DNA of 64,000 nt from Gonatopus flavifemur (taxonomy: Eukaryota > Arthropoda > Insecta > Hymenoptera > Dryinidae), in the NCBI GenBank assembly GCA_018340375.1, contig JAFFJZ010000006.1, forward strand, positions 28,650,001-28,714,000, written 5' to 3'. Numbering within the stretch: position 1 is the stretch's first letter; every line of letters starts with the position of its first letter. Shown piece after piece: positions 1-9,341 of this stretch. The notes under the pieces are model-generated. The model did not search any database, was not told where the DNA came from, and saw only the letters and a list, made by a program, of their open reading frames with translations. The translations under genes were made by a program, and so were the position numbers.

Positions 1-133
1 AATTCATAAAGAACTATTCAGGCATTCAACATGTATGCATTTTGAATTCATTTTTACTGTCGTAACGGGGACTGTTCCAGAAGTTCTTTCAGAAGTTCTT
101 GTGAATTCAAAATGATCATTTGTGCTGTCTGGG
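1..133. repeat. Right part of a CCC-ended foldback element, cut by the window edge
   Basis: The right terminus TGTGCTGTCTGGG (121-133) is the reverse complement of the CCCAGACAGCACA end seen again near 63 kb. The body contains a twice-repeated AGAAGTTCTT-like unit (about 77-110). The left terminus is not in the window, so this is a partial copy. Assignment rests on the shared terminus only. Confidence 0.5.
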
Positions 134-139
134 CTAGCG

Positions 140-319
140 CCGGAACTTTAGACAAATCTTTCGTGTGGGATTTCTCCACAATATTTGAATATTTTCAAAA
201 TATCGCTCTATAGTACAGCATTTCCTGAATGTCTATAGAAATGCTGTATGGAGTGATATTTTGAAAATATGGAAGTATTTTGGAGAAATCTCACGCAAAA
301 AATTTGGCTAATGTCCCAG
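140..319. repeat. Foldback element with 2-bp CG flanks
   Basis: The left arm CCGGAACTTTAGACAAAT (from 140) pairs with the right arm ending CTAATGTCCCAG (319). The two arms stay largely complementary to a short loop near 226-235, so almost the whole 180 bp is one hairpin. Both sides are flanked by CG, within a wider CTAGCG/CGCTAG context. No coding potential. Confidence 0.7.
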
Positions 320-752
320 CGCTAGTATCTCTTTAATTGACAAACATTGAGGGGTCTCATCCCCTCTCACGTCATAGTTAAGGACCATGGATTCCTTCAA
401 GAAATGGACAAAATTTTGTTACGTACTTTCCGATCAACTAGGCAATGAATATAAATTTTAAATACACAATAATTAAGTAAATTACCTAAATTGAGCTTCG
501 AATATGAAATTGAAACTGCAAATGATTGGTTAAAATTATGCAAGCGATTATAAACATATTAAACTAAGAATGACAATAATTTTTCAACTTATGTTTTTAT
601 GTTTGGGAATGTGTTTGGAGCTTGGGATTTATATTTTGAGCCAAATCTTAGCAATGAACTTTATCCCTGTATATTTCAAACTTTTAATTATTGCTTGGTT
701 ATTTAAAAACTACGCAGCAAAATTTTGTTCTTTCTTTAATGCTCCATGGCTC
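320..752. other. AT-rich spacer with no recognisable gene
   Basis: I see no splice-bounded coding segment, RNA gene or strong inverted repeat here. A 72-codon open frame at 570-788 has no family resemblance and runs into the next repeat, so I do not call it a gene. Confidence 0.5.
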
Positions 753-976
753 TTAACGGCATTCACCACCTTCCCAAAAAGTTACTAGATTCCAAAATCG
801 CCCCCCCCCCAGTTTTCTCAAAAACGAACAAATAAAATGAAAAATAAAGAGTAGCTGCACTTTCTTTGATATGCTAAGAAGATGCACCTGCTCATTAAAA
901 TCGATTATATTCATTAATCGTTGAGAAAACTGGGGGGAGAGATCTAGTAACTTTGCCTCTGATGAATGCCCTTAAG
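753..976. repeat. TTAA-bounded foldback MITE (copy 1)
   Basis: TTAA is followed by CGGCATTCACCACC at the left and mirrored by GATGAATGCCC before TTAA at the right. Internal arms AGTTACTAGATTCC/CTAGTAACTT and CCCCAGTTTTCTCA/TGAGAAAACTGGGG are complementary. An inverted near-identical copy lies at 61591-61812. It shares its right TTAA with the next element. No ORF. Confidence 0.8.
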
Positions 977-1192
977 GGGATTCATTACTCCCTGCAAAAG
1001 TTACTAGATTCCAAATTTCTGCCCCCAGTTTTCTCAGAAACGACCACATAAAATGAAAAATAATGAGTAGCTGCATTTTTTTCAATAGCCTAAGAAGATG
1101 CAGCTGCTCATTAAAATTGATTCTATTCATTGATTATTGAGAAAACTGGGGGAGAGATTTAGTAACTTGGCTTGTGATGAAAATCGCCTTAA
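973..1192. repeat. TTAA-bounded foldback MITE (copy 2)
   Basis: Same family and orientation as the element before it: AGTTACTAGATTCC arms, CCCCAGTTTTCTCAG pairing with TTGAGAAAACTGGGG, and the internal words AAAATGAAAAATAA and AGAAGATGCA. It starts at the TTAA closing copy 1 and ends at the TTAA (1189-1192) opening the next element. Confidence 0.8.
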
Positions 1193-1911
1193 GAGGATAC
1201 CAGAGTTACCATCGGAGCACGTTTTATTGCACTAAAACACTCGGAACTGAATTCATAAAAAAATCTGAAATTTTCAGGGATGATTCTTTGAAACTTCATT
1301 TGGTCTGTACAGAGCCCGAATTTTGAATTTCGAAAAAAAATGTTTCCCGAAATTCAGGCCCTGTACAGAACTAAATGAAGTCTCAAAGAATCATCCCTGA
1401 ACATTTCAGATTTTTTTATGGATTCAGTTTCGAATATTTTAGTGCAAAAAAAACGCCCTGGTAAAAAAACCGGATAGGAAACTGGATGAAACTCGGATGA
1501 TAATCCTGATGGTAATCCGGATGATAATCCGACTCAAACCCGGATGAAATTTCCGGGATTCCATCCGGGTGTATCCAGGCGTGTATACGGGTTTTGCGGT
1601 GATTCTTTATCCGGTTCCATTTGGATCCTATCCGGGTTTTGGGACAAGACATTTTTTGGAATCCCAAATAAAACCCGAACAAGGAGACGAATGAATTCTA
1701 TCCAAATTTCGTGTAGAGTTTCGAAAAATATTCAGTATTAAAATCCGGATAGGGTCCGGATGAAACCGGATGAAGAATCGCCGCAAAAAACCGTATACGC
1801 GCCCGGATACACCCGGATTGAATCCCGGAAATTTCATCCGGGTGTGAGTCGGGTTCCCATCCGGTTTTTTTACCAGGGGGTGCTCCGATGGTAACTCTGG
1901 TATCCTCTCAA
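1189..1911. repeat. Large TTAA foldback element carrying a nested insertion
   Basis: Left arm (T)TAAGAGGATACCAGAGTTACC and right arm GGTAACTCTGGTATCCTCTCAA form near-perfect terminal repeats; the right TTAA has mutated to TCAA. A second inner pair is AATCTGAAATTTTCAGGGATG with CATCCCTGAACATTTCAGATT. Position 1456-1878 is a separate element inserted in the right arm. Solo left arms of this family recur at about 7152 and 25674. Confidence 0.75.
1456..1878. repeat. CCCTGG foldback element with a CCGGAT-repeat core, nested in a TTAA element
   Basis: Ends CCCTGGTAAAAAAACCGGAT and its exact inverted counterpart. The core is a succession of degenerate CCGGATGAAA/ATCCGGGTTT units in both orientations. 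Because of the palindrome, both strands show spurious open frames with similar protein words (near 1544-1741 and 1628-1837); these are not genes. The host arm on each side rejoins cleanly when the element is removed. Confidence 0.8.
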
Positions 1912-2118
1912 GGGTATCCCGTAGAAGCCGAAGTTACTAGATTGCTTTTCCCAAAATACTCGAAGATGACTCAATAGAATGGAATATAACAACCAGCCAG
2001 ACCTTCTTCCATACCAACAGAAAGTCTGGCTGGTTGTTTTAATTAATTTTATTCAGTCATCTTCAAGTATCTTGGGTAGAGAGATCTAATAACTTCGGCC
2101 TCTACGAGATACCTTTAA
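1908..2118. repeat. TTAA-type foldback MITE, fourth in the chain
   Basis: It runs from TCAAGGGTATCCCGTAGAAG to GAGATACCTTTAA, with arms GCCGAAGTTACTAGAT/ATCTAATAACTTCGGC and AATACTCGAAGATGACT/AGTCATCTTCAAGTATC. The centre is a strong hairpin, AACAACCAGCCAGAC with GTCTGGCTGGTTGTT. It shares its left TTAA (now TCAA) with the previous element. Confidence 0.75.
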
Positions 2119-2147
2119 CGCCACGCAAAGAATAAAATGGATCACCA

Positions 2148-2267
2148 CTCTGGTGGAAATATTCTATTGAATCCTATTACGAATGGTGAAATTTTCGATT
2201 GAATATCATTGAAACCTATTGATTTTCCCATTCGTCAATGAGATTTTATAGATTATTTGTATCAGGG
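2148..2267. repeat. CCC-ended element with CA flanks
   Basis: Left end CTCTGGTGGAAATA, right end TATTTGTATCAGGG, flanked on both sides by CA. The core repeats ATTGAATC/ATTGAAAC words. A related copy in reverse orientation lies at 26044-26144, sharing CCTATTACGAATGRTGAAAT. Confidence 0.7.
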
Positions 2268-2269
2268 CA

Positions 2270-2326
2270 CCCAGGCAACGCAAAGCTCTTAAAGATAACA
2301 CAAATGTTATCTTTGTGCCGTCTGGG
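2270..2326. repeat. Very short CCC-ended palindrome
   Basis: This 57-bp hairpin runs from CCCAGGCAACGCAAAG to CTTTGTGCCGTCTGGG, with AAGATAACA/TGTTATCTT in the middle. It is flanked by CA on both sides; its left CA is the right flank of the preceding element, so the two are joined through one dinucleotide. Confidence 0.7.
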
Positions 2327-2980
2327 CAGTGACAGGTGTTGTATCAAGTATGAATCCTTCCAGCGTGTAACAAACATCGTTATTTCTGCAAATCACTCAA
2401 TAAACAGGAAGATAATAAGAAATCTGAGATTCGAATGAACAACCGCAAATATATCAACATGTATTCAAAGAAAACCACCAAGGAATGATTCCGTAATCTA
2501 ATATTCGAGTGAAGGAAAGATTCTTGCCAAGCAAAATCGGAATGGAAACTCTTGAGAGCAATTGAGTAACAGCACAAAAGTCCTGGAAAAAAGGGAACAA
2601 CAGATAAATCAAAATGAAAATTTCTCGCGTCTTTGCCCGGACTTTTTTCCGTGCTTTTTACTTTTTCTTTCAAAAGTTCTTACCCTGATTTGGCTTGACA
2701 AGAATTTGAGTGTCAATTATTCCGTATTATTCCTCCGCCAGACTTATTGATTTTTAAATGATTGCTTATTGATAAAACTGTCTCCGACTTAGGGGTGACA
2801 TTAATAAGCGAAAAAAGATTCTCCAGCAAAATCTGCTGTATTCCAGGCTCCTAGCGTTGCGCAGTAATTAAAACGGCTCCTTCCTTGTAAGATTATTAAA
2901 AAAATCCAATTGAAAAATATCAAAATATTTTAATTATCAAGGACAAACGATAGAGTCAAAGCGCTAGTCATTTCGTATCA
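2327..2980. other. Spacer without recognised genes
   Basis: Short open frames on both strands (up to 97 codons) show no family motifs or splice context. No clear inverted repeats were seen. Confidence 0.4.
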
Positions 2981-3121
2981 CCCTGGTGAAAATCCAAAAG
3001 TGAAGGAAACGAGTATTGAAACAAATAAAGCGTGTGAATGTTCCAATTCCTTCCTAAATCACGCTTAGATGAGTCTTTGCTTACGCTTTCGTCGCGCTTC
3101 AATGCTTCATTTTCACCAGGG
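2981..3121. repeat. CCCTGG foldback element inside a wider palindrome
   Basis: Ends CCCTGGTGAAAAT and ATTTTCACCAGGG, flanked by CA on both sides. The core carries degenerate AAGTGAAGG/AAGCGTGTGAATG and reverse-oriented GCTTACGCTTTC/GCGCTTCAATGCTTC units. Outside it, CTAGTCATTTCGTA (2965-2978) and TACGAAATAACTAG (about 3235-3248), plus AGCTAGTTAATTTA and TAAATTAACTAGCT, suggest an older palindrome around it. Confidence 0.7.
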
Positions 3122-3248
3122 CAGCTAGTTAATTTAAATACTGCATAAATTTGTGCGTGCATAGAGTTTTCACAGATTCTTTGTAACTCACTTTGAACGG
3201 GTTTATTCAATAATTTCTAAATTAACTAGCTAGTACGAAATAACTAGA

Positions 3249-4114
3249 ATCCCTGCACTAGGATCTCTTGGCTTATCTTATCTTAAGATAATTAGCACTA
3301 GTTATTAGCATCTTTGGTCAGAAAGAGGCACGAGTGAAAGATGGAAAGAGAGGTTCTACAACGATGCTAGTATCCCCCTTGAAGGTACTAGTATCTATCA
3401 GCAGGATCAAGAAATTAGAATTTTTTCGATTTCATTTTTCGACTTCTTGAGGCATCAAAAATCACTTCTTCAAATTTCAAGGTAATAAAACTTCACATAT
3501 TCCGAGAAATATAGAAAAGAATACGTGAAACACTGTAAACGCGTTTTTTCCAGAACGACTTTTCTTCGCATGGCGGGCAGTTAATCTCCGGATTAATTAC
3601 CGGACCGATCACCTCCAGGCTTTTTTTACTTGTTTATTCGGGTGTTCTGCGCAGGAATCCACCAGTTTTTTGCAAAGAATTTGACAACACAGAAAAGATG
3701 AAAAAAGTAGGTGGTTTTTAGCATTTTTTTTCCAAGCATAGGCCATTTTTTTCATTCTTTTACTTTTTTGCATATCGGTGGTGGATTCCTGTGTAAAAAA
3801 ATCTTCCTTCTCAAAGTTCTTTTTTCCTCGATTTTGTTTCAGACCTCCCAATCCGGAAATTATCTGTCCGCCATGGGATTACTTTTTTTCCCCGAGGACC
3901 GTACTTTGGCATCCTCTACCAATCACGGACAAAATAACCAGTCGAGGACTCTGGGTTGTTTTTATTCTCCATAAAACGCCTAGTGCTTCAAAAAAAAAGA
4001 ACATAGTGATAGCTAATGAAGAAGCTGAGATAATCTTATTTAAAATTACGCTCCTTTTTGGCCTTCCAATAGGTATTAGTGCCTTAAAGGCCATAAAGTC
4101 CTTATGTGATGTAC
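3249..4114. other. Spacer without recognised genes
   Basis: The region holds T-rich runs and overlapping open frames on both strands around 3609-4157, none with recognisable domains. No RNA gene or clear element ends were found. Confidence 0.4.
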
Positions 4115-4124
4115 CGCGATAAAT

Positions 4125-4266
4125 AAAGGATTGAATATTGATTTCTGAAAATTTCATACTGCTTTATGAATTCAGTTCAGAGTATTCTTGCCGAGAAAAT
4201 GTTTATTCAGTCGGTACGCTTGCATGGCGGGTTGCATCAGCGGGAATCGCTTTGGTATCCCCTTAA
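4125..4266. repeat. Solo right arm of a TTAA foldback element
   Basis: From about AAGGATTGAATATTGATTTC to CGGGTTGCATCAGCGG..GGTATCCCCTTAA it matches the right arm of the complete element at 62204-62597, including CAGTTCAGAGTATT and ATTCAGTCGGTA. The matching left arm is absent, so this is a truncated copy. Confidence 0.7.
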
Positions 4267-5411
4267 ACCAAAACAAAATGTATAGGAATCTATTTTTATC
4301 CCACAGTAAGAAACTGTTCTTATTTTTAATATAATTAGATTTATTAAGATAAGTAGTTCTTATTGACAAAATGTGAATACAATTGTTTCAAATTCAACGT
4401 TTGTATCATATATAAAAGAAAAAAAAAACGATTAAAATTTATGATACAGCTACTAGATATGAAACATAACACTCAAATACGGCGGAATTTTGAAACGTCA
4501 TTTGGTTTGAATACAAAATGAATTTATAATCAAATGAAACTTTCCAACATTCAAATCTCCTCTCGTGTTTCAATTCCCCAATGAATGAATCAAAAAAGAT
4601 CTAAATTATGAGATACGGCACGTCGAGTCATCAGAAACGATACTCGTATTTATTAATCTTTTTCAATGATATTGTTGAATCGTAAAGAGAATATCAAGTG
4701 AAACCTTTGTTACCACGTAATTTACGAATACTCGAATGTAATTCAAATACCATATATGTGAATTATATTGAAGTACTAGTTAATATACGAGTAGCTTTAT
4801 GCACAAGATTATGCATCCAACGGCACATCATCGATAAGCTGATATTTCTTTTTATGTAATTGCAAAATAAAGCAACTCGGTATTGATTCCTTAGAACAGA
4901 AACAGTATTGTCGATAATTTCATGTATACATATTTCTCTATTTCCCTCAAGGATGAAAACGAATTGTTATCTTTGGTTTTGCTACGTATATGTTCATATA
5001 AATCCAATATTTGCTTAAGATTTTTTCATTTTTTTAATCATAGAGATCTTAAAAGAGACTACAGTATTCCAATTGGCGTTATCTACCGTTTGAGATTATT
5101 AAAAAGAAACAAAGGGAAAAATACTTTCGATTCACGTTGTTGAAGTTTGAATCGTTTACCAAAACGGATTCGGATACAAATATTATACTGAAATCTATAT
5201 GCGGCTTTCAAACTTTTCAGTCTTAAACACGTTCATCGATTTGAAACCTTGAATCCATTTTGATGAACGATTACAAACTTCAATGCCATTTCAATTTTTG
5301 GATCTTATAAAATGGAGTACGACGAGAATACACATGAAAATTCAATGTAAATAATATATGAAATTTTACCAAATAAATAAATCAAAATGGATAAATTGCG
5401 AATAACTGATT
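4267..5411. other. AT-rich spacer downstream of Skp1
   Basis: It presumably contains the Skp1 3' UTR at its right end. I found no second gene, RNA gene or clear repeat. Confidence 0.4.
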
Positions 5412-5980
<569 letters not shown>

Positions 5981-6603
5981 CTGGATCGAAAATTTTAAAT
6001 AACGAAATAATACAATTGAAAGATGACGAAATTATTGTCAAGGTTTTGATGACCCTCGAATATGAGGAGTCTTTGTTGCTAAGAGAAAATTGGTTTCTAT
6101 TCTGACGATTTTATGTGCTCTTCAACCGAATAGTTGTAATCTATGATTGGAAAGGAAGATTGTAAATTATGGAATTGACCTGTTCGATCGTTAACAAAAA
6201 TGAAAGCAAAAAAAAAGAAAGAAGAAAACATTATAACCTTGTATACCGACTTGGCGTTATTAAAATTACAACGACATAACGAGGTAACGATTCGTTGGCG
6301 AAATATTAACGTGAATTAAATTTTCTCACCTTTAGGATGGGATAATCGATGGAGCAAGTGCAAACTGTATGGAAATATCGTTTTAATGATTTATACGAGG
6401 TTTTTCGTGGAATCTGCGATTTTCCCTGATCTTCGTTTCTCTTCACAACATTGGCTGCGTTGCAATGGTCGGCCGAGATCGATGATGGCGGCGACTTTAC
6501 AAGGTTGCGTTCCGTACAGTTGTGAAGGGGTACTACGATACTACTTTTGATGAGTTTGGAAATTATGAAAATATCGACCATTAGCTTTGTTCGTTCTAAC
6601 GTG
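5981..6603. other. Upstream region of Skp1
   Basis: Contains the Skp1 5' UTR and presumably its promoter, but I could not place a transcription start or a 5' UTR intron. A 120-codon antisense frame (6306-6668) lacks any recognised domain. Confidence 0.4.
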
Positions 6604-6812
6604 TTCTGAGTTGCACCGACCTGCACCAAACCAATCAATTCATTCCTATAACTGGAAGAGCGGATCAAAAATGTCTGGAGCTATTGATACAATAGCTAAG
6701 TTCGTTTACCGATGTCCCAAGTTACCCCAACTCGCTCCAAGTATTTTGGATTCGCTATTTCCAGTTTAAGCAACGAAATGATTAGTTTGGTACAAGTTGG
6801 AGCAACTCAGGG
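6604..6812. repeat. Foldback element ending CTGAGTTGC
   Basis: Left arm CTGAGTTGCACCGACC..CACCAAACCAATCA pairs with right arm TGATTAGTTTGGTACAAGTTGGAGCAACTCAGGG. The core repeats AACTCGCTCCAAGT-like units. The right end reads CAGGG, as in the CCCTG group, but no matching dinucleotide flanks are visible. Confidence 0.55.
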
Positions 6813-7151
6813 CACGTAGAACGAACGAACCTAATGGGTTCAATTAAGGTGATACCAGCGACCCCTGAAGATGCAACCTAACCCATTGGTTAGAAAAGGA
6901 CACATCCAAAATTATTTTGATAAATTATTCGAAAACAAAAGAATGAAATCAAAATACCACTCTGTACAGACTTTCTTCAATCATCAAAGATGGTGGAGTG
7001 TCGTGAGCCCTAAAATCATTTGCCCGAATTTCAGAAGCCCGAAGTTGCATAACCCCGAATAGAAAATTATTAATTATGGTATAACTCAATTATTTGATAC
7101 TTTTATACAATTCCAAAGTGAAATATGCTTCTGTTGATGGTTTATCGATGC

Positions 7152-7253
7152 TTTAAGAGGATACCCAAGTGACCATCGGAGCACGTTTCTTTGCACTAAA
7201 ATACTCGGAACTTAATTCATAAAAGAATCTGAAATTTCCAGGGATGATTTTTT
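7152..7253. repeat. Solo left arm of the GGATACC TTAA family
   Basis: TTTAAGAGGATACCCAAGTG..CATCGGAGCACGTTT..GCACTAAAATACTCGGAACT..AATCTGAAATTTCCAGGGATG matches 1189-1280 closely. The arm stops where the next element (7254) begins. Confidence 0.7.
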
Positions 7254-7369
7254 GGAGGCTTCCGAAGTAGTTGATCCTGATCCTTGGATCGCTTTTCCAG
7301 CTTTTTTATTGGTCAAAAAGTGATCGGATCAAGATCCGAGTATCAGGATCAACTACTTCGAAAGCCTCC
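7254..7369. repeat. Inverted-repeat element with 3-bp TTT flanks
   Basis: Arms GGAGGCTTCCGAAGTAGTTG and CAACTACTTCGAAAGCCTCC, followed inward by GATCCTGATCC/GGATCAGGATC-type words. TTT flanks both sides. A second, shorter copy (10264-10329) has ATA flanks. Confidence 0.7.
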
Positions 7370-7372
7370 TTT

Positions 7373-7527
7373 GAGGCTGGTCTCCCATGCAACCGGATTG
7401 TCCGCCACGGAACGCTCATAATTGATGGATCCCTAGTATTGTTATAGTTATATCCAAATGAAACTAGTATTCTACCAATTAGGATCGTTCCGTTCCGGAC
7501 AATCCGATTGCATGGGAGACCAGCCTC
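7373..7527. repeat. GAGGCTGGTCTCCCATG hairpin element
   Basis: Arms GAGGCTGGTCTCCCATGCAA..CGGATTGTCCG and CGGACAATCCG..TTGCATGGGAGACCAGCCTC are nearly perfect complements over about 40 bp. A related element at 7734-7900 starts CAGGCTGGCCTCCCATGG. No target duplication is visible. Confidence 0.65.
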
Positions 7528-7733
7528 ACGATACTTTACCAATAAAGATGGTTAGTACAGAGCGATATTTTTCTTTTACTGCTTTATTTTTGAATAATTT
7601 GTCAGGAAAGATTGAGCTCGGGTTGCATCCTCAGGGGCCACTGGTATCCCTTTAATCGGTAAACTATAATTAATCCGAGGGGCAGTAGACCCGAAATCAG
7701 TAATCCCAAAAAAATTTCAGTCATATTTTACCT

Positions 7734-7900
7734 CAGGCTGGCCTCCCATGGACCGGAATTCGTTCCGGCGGAATGACTTTAAACCAATCGCTTTCACAAT
7801 TTCTTTGAGAGCGTTCTATCAGAAATCTATAAAAAATTGTGCATTGGTTCAATTTTCATTCCGCCGGAACGAATTCTGGTCCATGGGAGGCCAGCTTAAG
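7734..7900. repeat. CAGGCTGGCCTCCCATGG hairpin element
   Basis: Arms CAGGCTGGCCTCCCATGGAC..CGTTCCGGCGGAATGA and TCATTCCGCCGGAACG..GTCCATGGGAGGCCAGCTTA pair over about 43 bp around a loop of about 80 bp. The outer end is shared with the hairpin at 7373-7527; the inner arm differs. Confidence 0.65.
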
Positions 7901-8034
7901 GTTTCGTACTGGAAGGTCCATTTAATGGTATCTCAGGATTCGTGGATCCATGGGGAAAAAATCCGTCAGTTGGTAATGCTGCTAGTAGCAGGATTGGTAT
8001 TAGTGATGCCAGATTCGAGTATCCTAGTTCAAGC

Positions 8035-8417
8035 GGTAGGGCACTACAATCCAGAACGTTCATTATCCAGAAAGTGCAAAATCCCGAGTGCCAATATCCA
8101 GAATGGGCAAAATCCCGAATGCTCATTATACAAAATGTTCATGGTCCCGAATAAAAAAATATATATTTTAATATAAATCAAATAATTGACCAGTTTAATC
8201 GTAAGAAATTAATTGTCCTCACTTACTATGCGTTAACAAATAATTTTTCATTATAAAAGTGGCCAATTATTTGATTTATATTAAAATATATATTTTTTTA
8301 TTCGGGACCATGAACATTCTGTATAATGAGCATTCGGGATTTTGCCCATTCTGGATATTGGCACTCGGGATTTTGCACTTTCTGGATAATGAACGTTCTG
8401 GATTGTAGTGCCCTACC
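8035..8417. mobile_element. Mutator-like MITE with perfect 9-bp target duplication
   Basis: Arms begin GGTAGGGCACTACAATCCAG and stay complementary for about 160 bp each, so the element is nearly one hairpin. AGTTCAAGC flanks it at 8026-8034 and 8418-8426, a perfect 9-bp direct repeat. Long terminal repeats with 9-bp duplications are typical of Mutator-like elements. The arms contain imperfect internal repeats of ATTATCCAGAA..GCAAAATCCCGA type. A solo left arm is at 62884-62966. No transposase. Confidence 0.85.
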
Positions 8418-8732
8418 AGTTCAAGCCCCTCCGACTGCTAGAACTTTTGTTCATATACTGATCAGAAATTTGTAGAGGGCTCCGCGTGTCAGTGGGGCTA
8501 TGGATTCTGTCATATAAATCATTTATCGCGAAAATTTAAGATGAATAGTGACAAAATGACCAATAATTACAGATAATGCTATCATATTTATAAACTTTTA
8601 ATCTACAAGGAACCAAACTTCGCAACGTTGATATTTTGAGGTTATGATTCAGCCAACTAGATGAAACCGCCATCTGGATATCTTGGTCAACACGTGAACC
8701 GGATTTCTAGGGGAAAATGCATGAGTCAGAGG

Positions 8733-8879
8733 CAGTGATGCCAGTATTCCCTAGAAAAATTTTCAGATTTTTTGGCATTGGTCATTTCTTTTCAAATTGT
8801 ACATATGATTGGCCGGTTGTACAAGAAATAACCAATCATCAGATGCTGAAGATTTTTCTAGGGAATACTGGCAACGCTG
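8733..8879. mobile_element. hAT-like MITE with perfect 8-bp target duplication
   Basis: Terminal repeats CAGTGATGCCAGTATTCCCT and AGGGAATACTGGCAACGCTG, flanked by GTCAGAGG at 8725-8732 and 8880-8887. An 8-bp duplication and CAG ends are hAT hallmarks. The 147-bp element is non-autonomous. Confidence 0.85.
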
Positions 8880-8917
8880 GTCAGAGGGGCCCAATGGCCC
8901 CTGAGGGGCCCTGTATA

Positions 8918-9166
8918 CATACTGGAATGAGCACTCCCCAGATATTCAATAGAAATTCTTCGTCAGAGAGAGAAAAAGCAGTGAATGTACAAGAGACATC
9001 GCCTGACCCTGCCACTTACTACCTTTGCTACCAAAATTGTGGAAATCATCCATGTTTTTAGCTAAGGTAGTAAGTGGCAGGGTAAGGCGATGACTGTCGT
9101 ACATTCACTGCGTATATGACTTCTCTCTCTGACGGCGCTAATCTAGGGAGTGCTCATTCCAGTATG
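8918..9166. mobile_element. TA-flanked inverted-repeat MITE
   Basis: Ends CATACTGGAATGAGCACTCC and GGAGTGCTCATTCCAGTATG, with TA on each side, suggest a Tc1/mariner-like element. Longer inner arms include TCTCTCTCTGAC/GTCAGAGAGAGA and GTAGTAAGTGGCAGGGT. Related copies lie at 9250-9341 (one arm) and 61390-61581. Confidence 0.7.
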
Positions 9167-9249
9167 TATAGAGTTCAATGGAGGGGCCTGTTCGAGATGT
9201 TGGAGACATACCCCCACCACGGGCTTGAGCAGTCCATTTATATACGGTC

Positions 9250-9341
9250 GAAGGGAATTCACTGCTTTTTTCTCTTCCTCTGACAGAAGATTTCTATTCC
9301 ATTGAATATGTGGGGAGTGCGCATTCCAGTATATTATAGGG
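9250..9341. repeat. Single inverted arm of the preceding MITE family
   Basis: Ending GGGGAGTGCGCATTCCAGTA, this stretch is the reverse complement of the left arm at 8918, including GAATTCACTGC and TCCTCTGACAGAAG. The words TATAGAGTTCAATG (about 9167) and TATAGGGTTCAATG (about 9340) bracket the segment, suggesting a partial duplication. Confidence 0.6.

Larger units (their letters stand above)
6844..7655. repeat. TTAA foldback element filled with nested insertions
   Basis: Ends TTAAGGTGATACCAGCGACCCC..GATGCAACC and GGTTGCATCCTCAGGGGCCACTGG..CCCTTTAA are complementary. Inside are an arm of the 1189-1911 family (from 7152), an element with 3-bp flanks (7254-7369) and a GAGGCTGGTCTCCCATG hairpin (7373-7527). 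CCCGAA words at 7024-7068 resemble those of the 8035-8417 family. Confidence 0.65.

Noticed and set aside
1416..1837. Overlapping open frames on both strands with similar protein words (FPGFHPGVS, FPGFNPGVS)
   Set aside because: They are the two strands of the CCGGAT palindromic element at 1456-1878; the similarity comes from the inverted repeat.
3609..4157. Cluster of overlapping open frames on both strands
   Set aside because: No family motif, no splice pattern, T-rich composition, and it ends at a truncated repeat.
6604..6812. Including this hairpin among elements with 2-bp duplications
   Set aside because: Its left end is mutated and the flanking dinucleotides differ, so the duplication is unsupported.
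7748..8176. 142-codon open frame
   Set aside because: It runs across two unrelated hairpin elements, has no domain, and mirrors the opposite strand.
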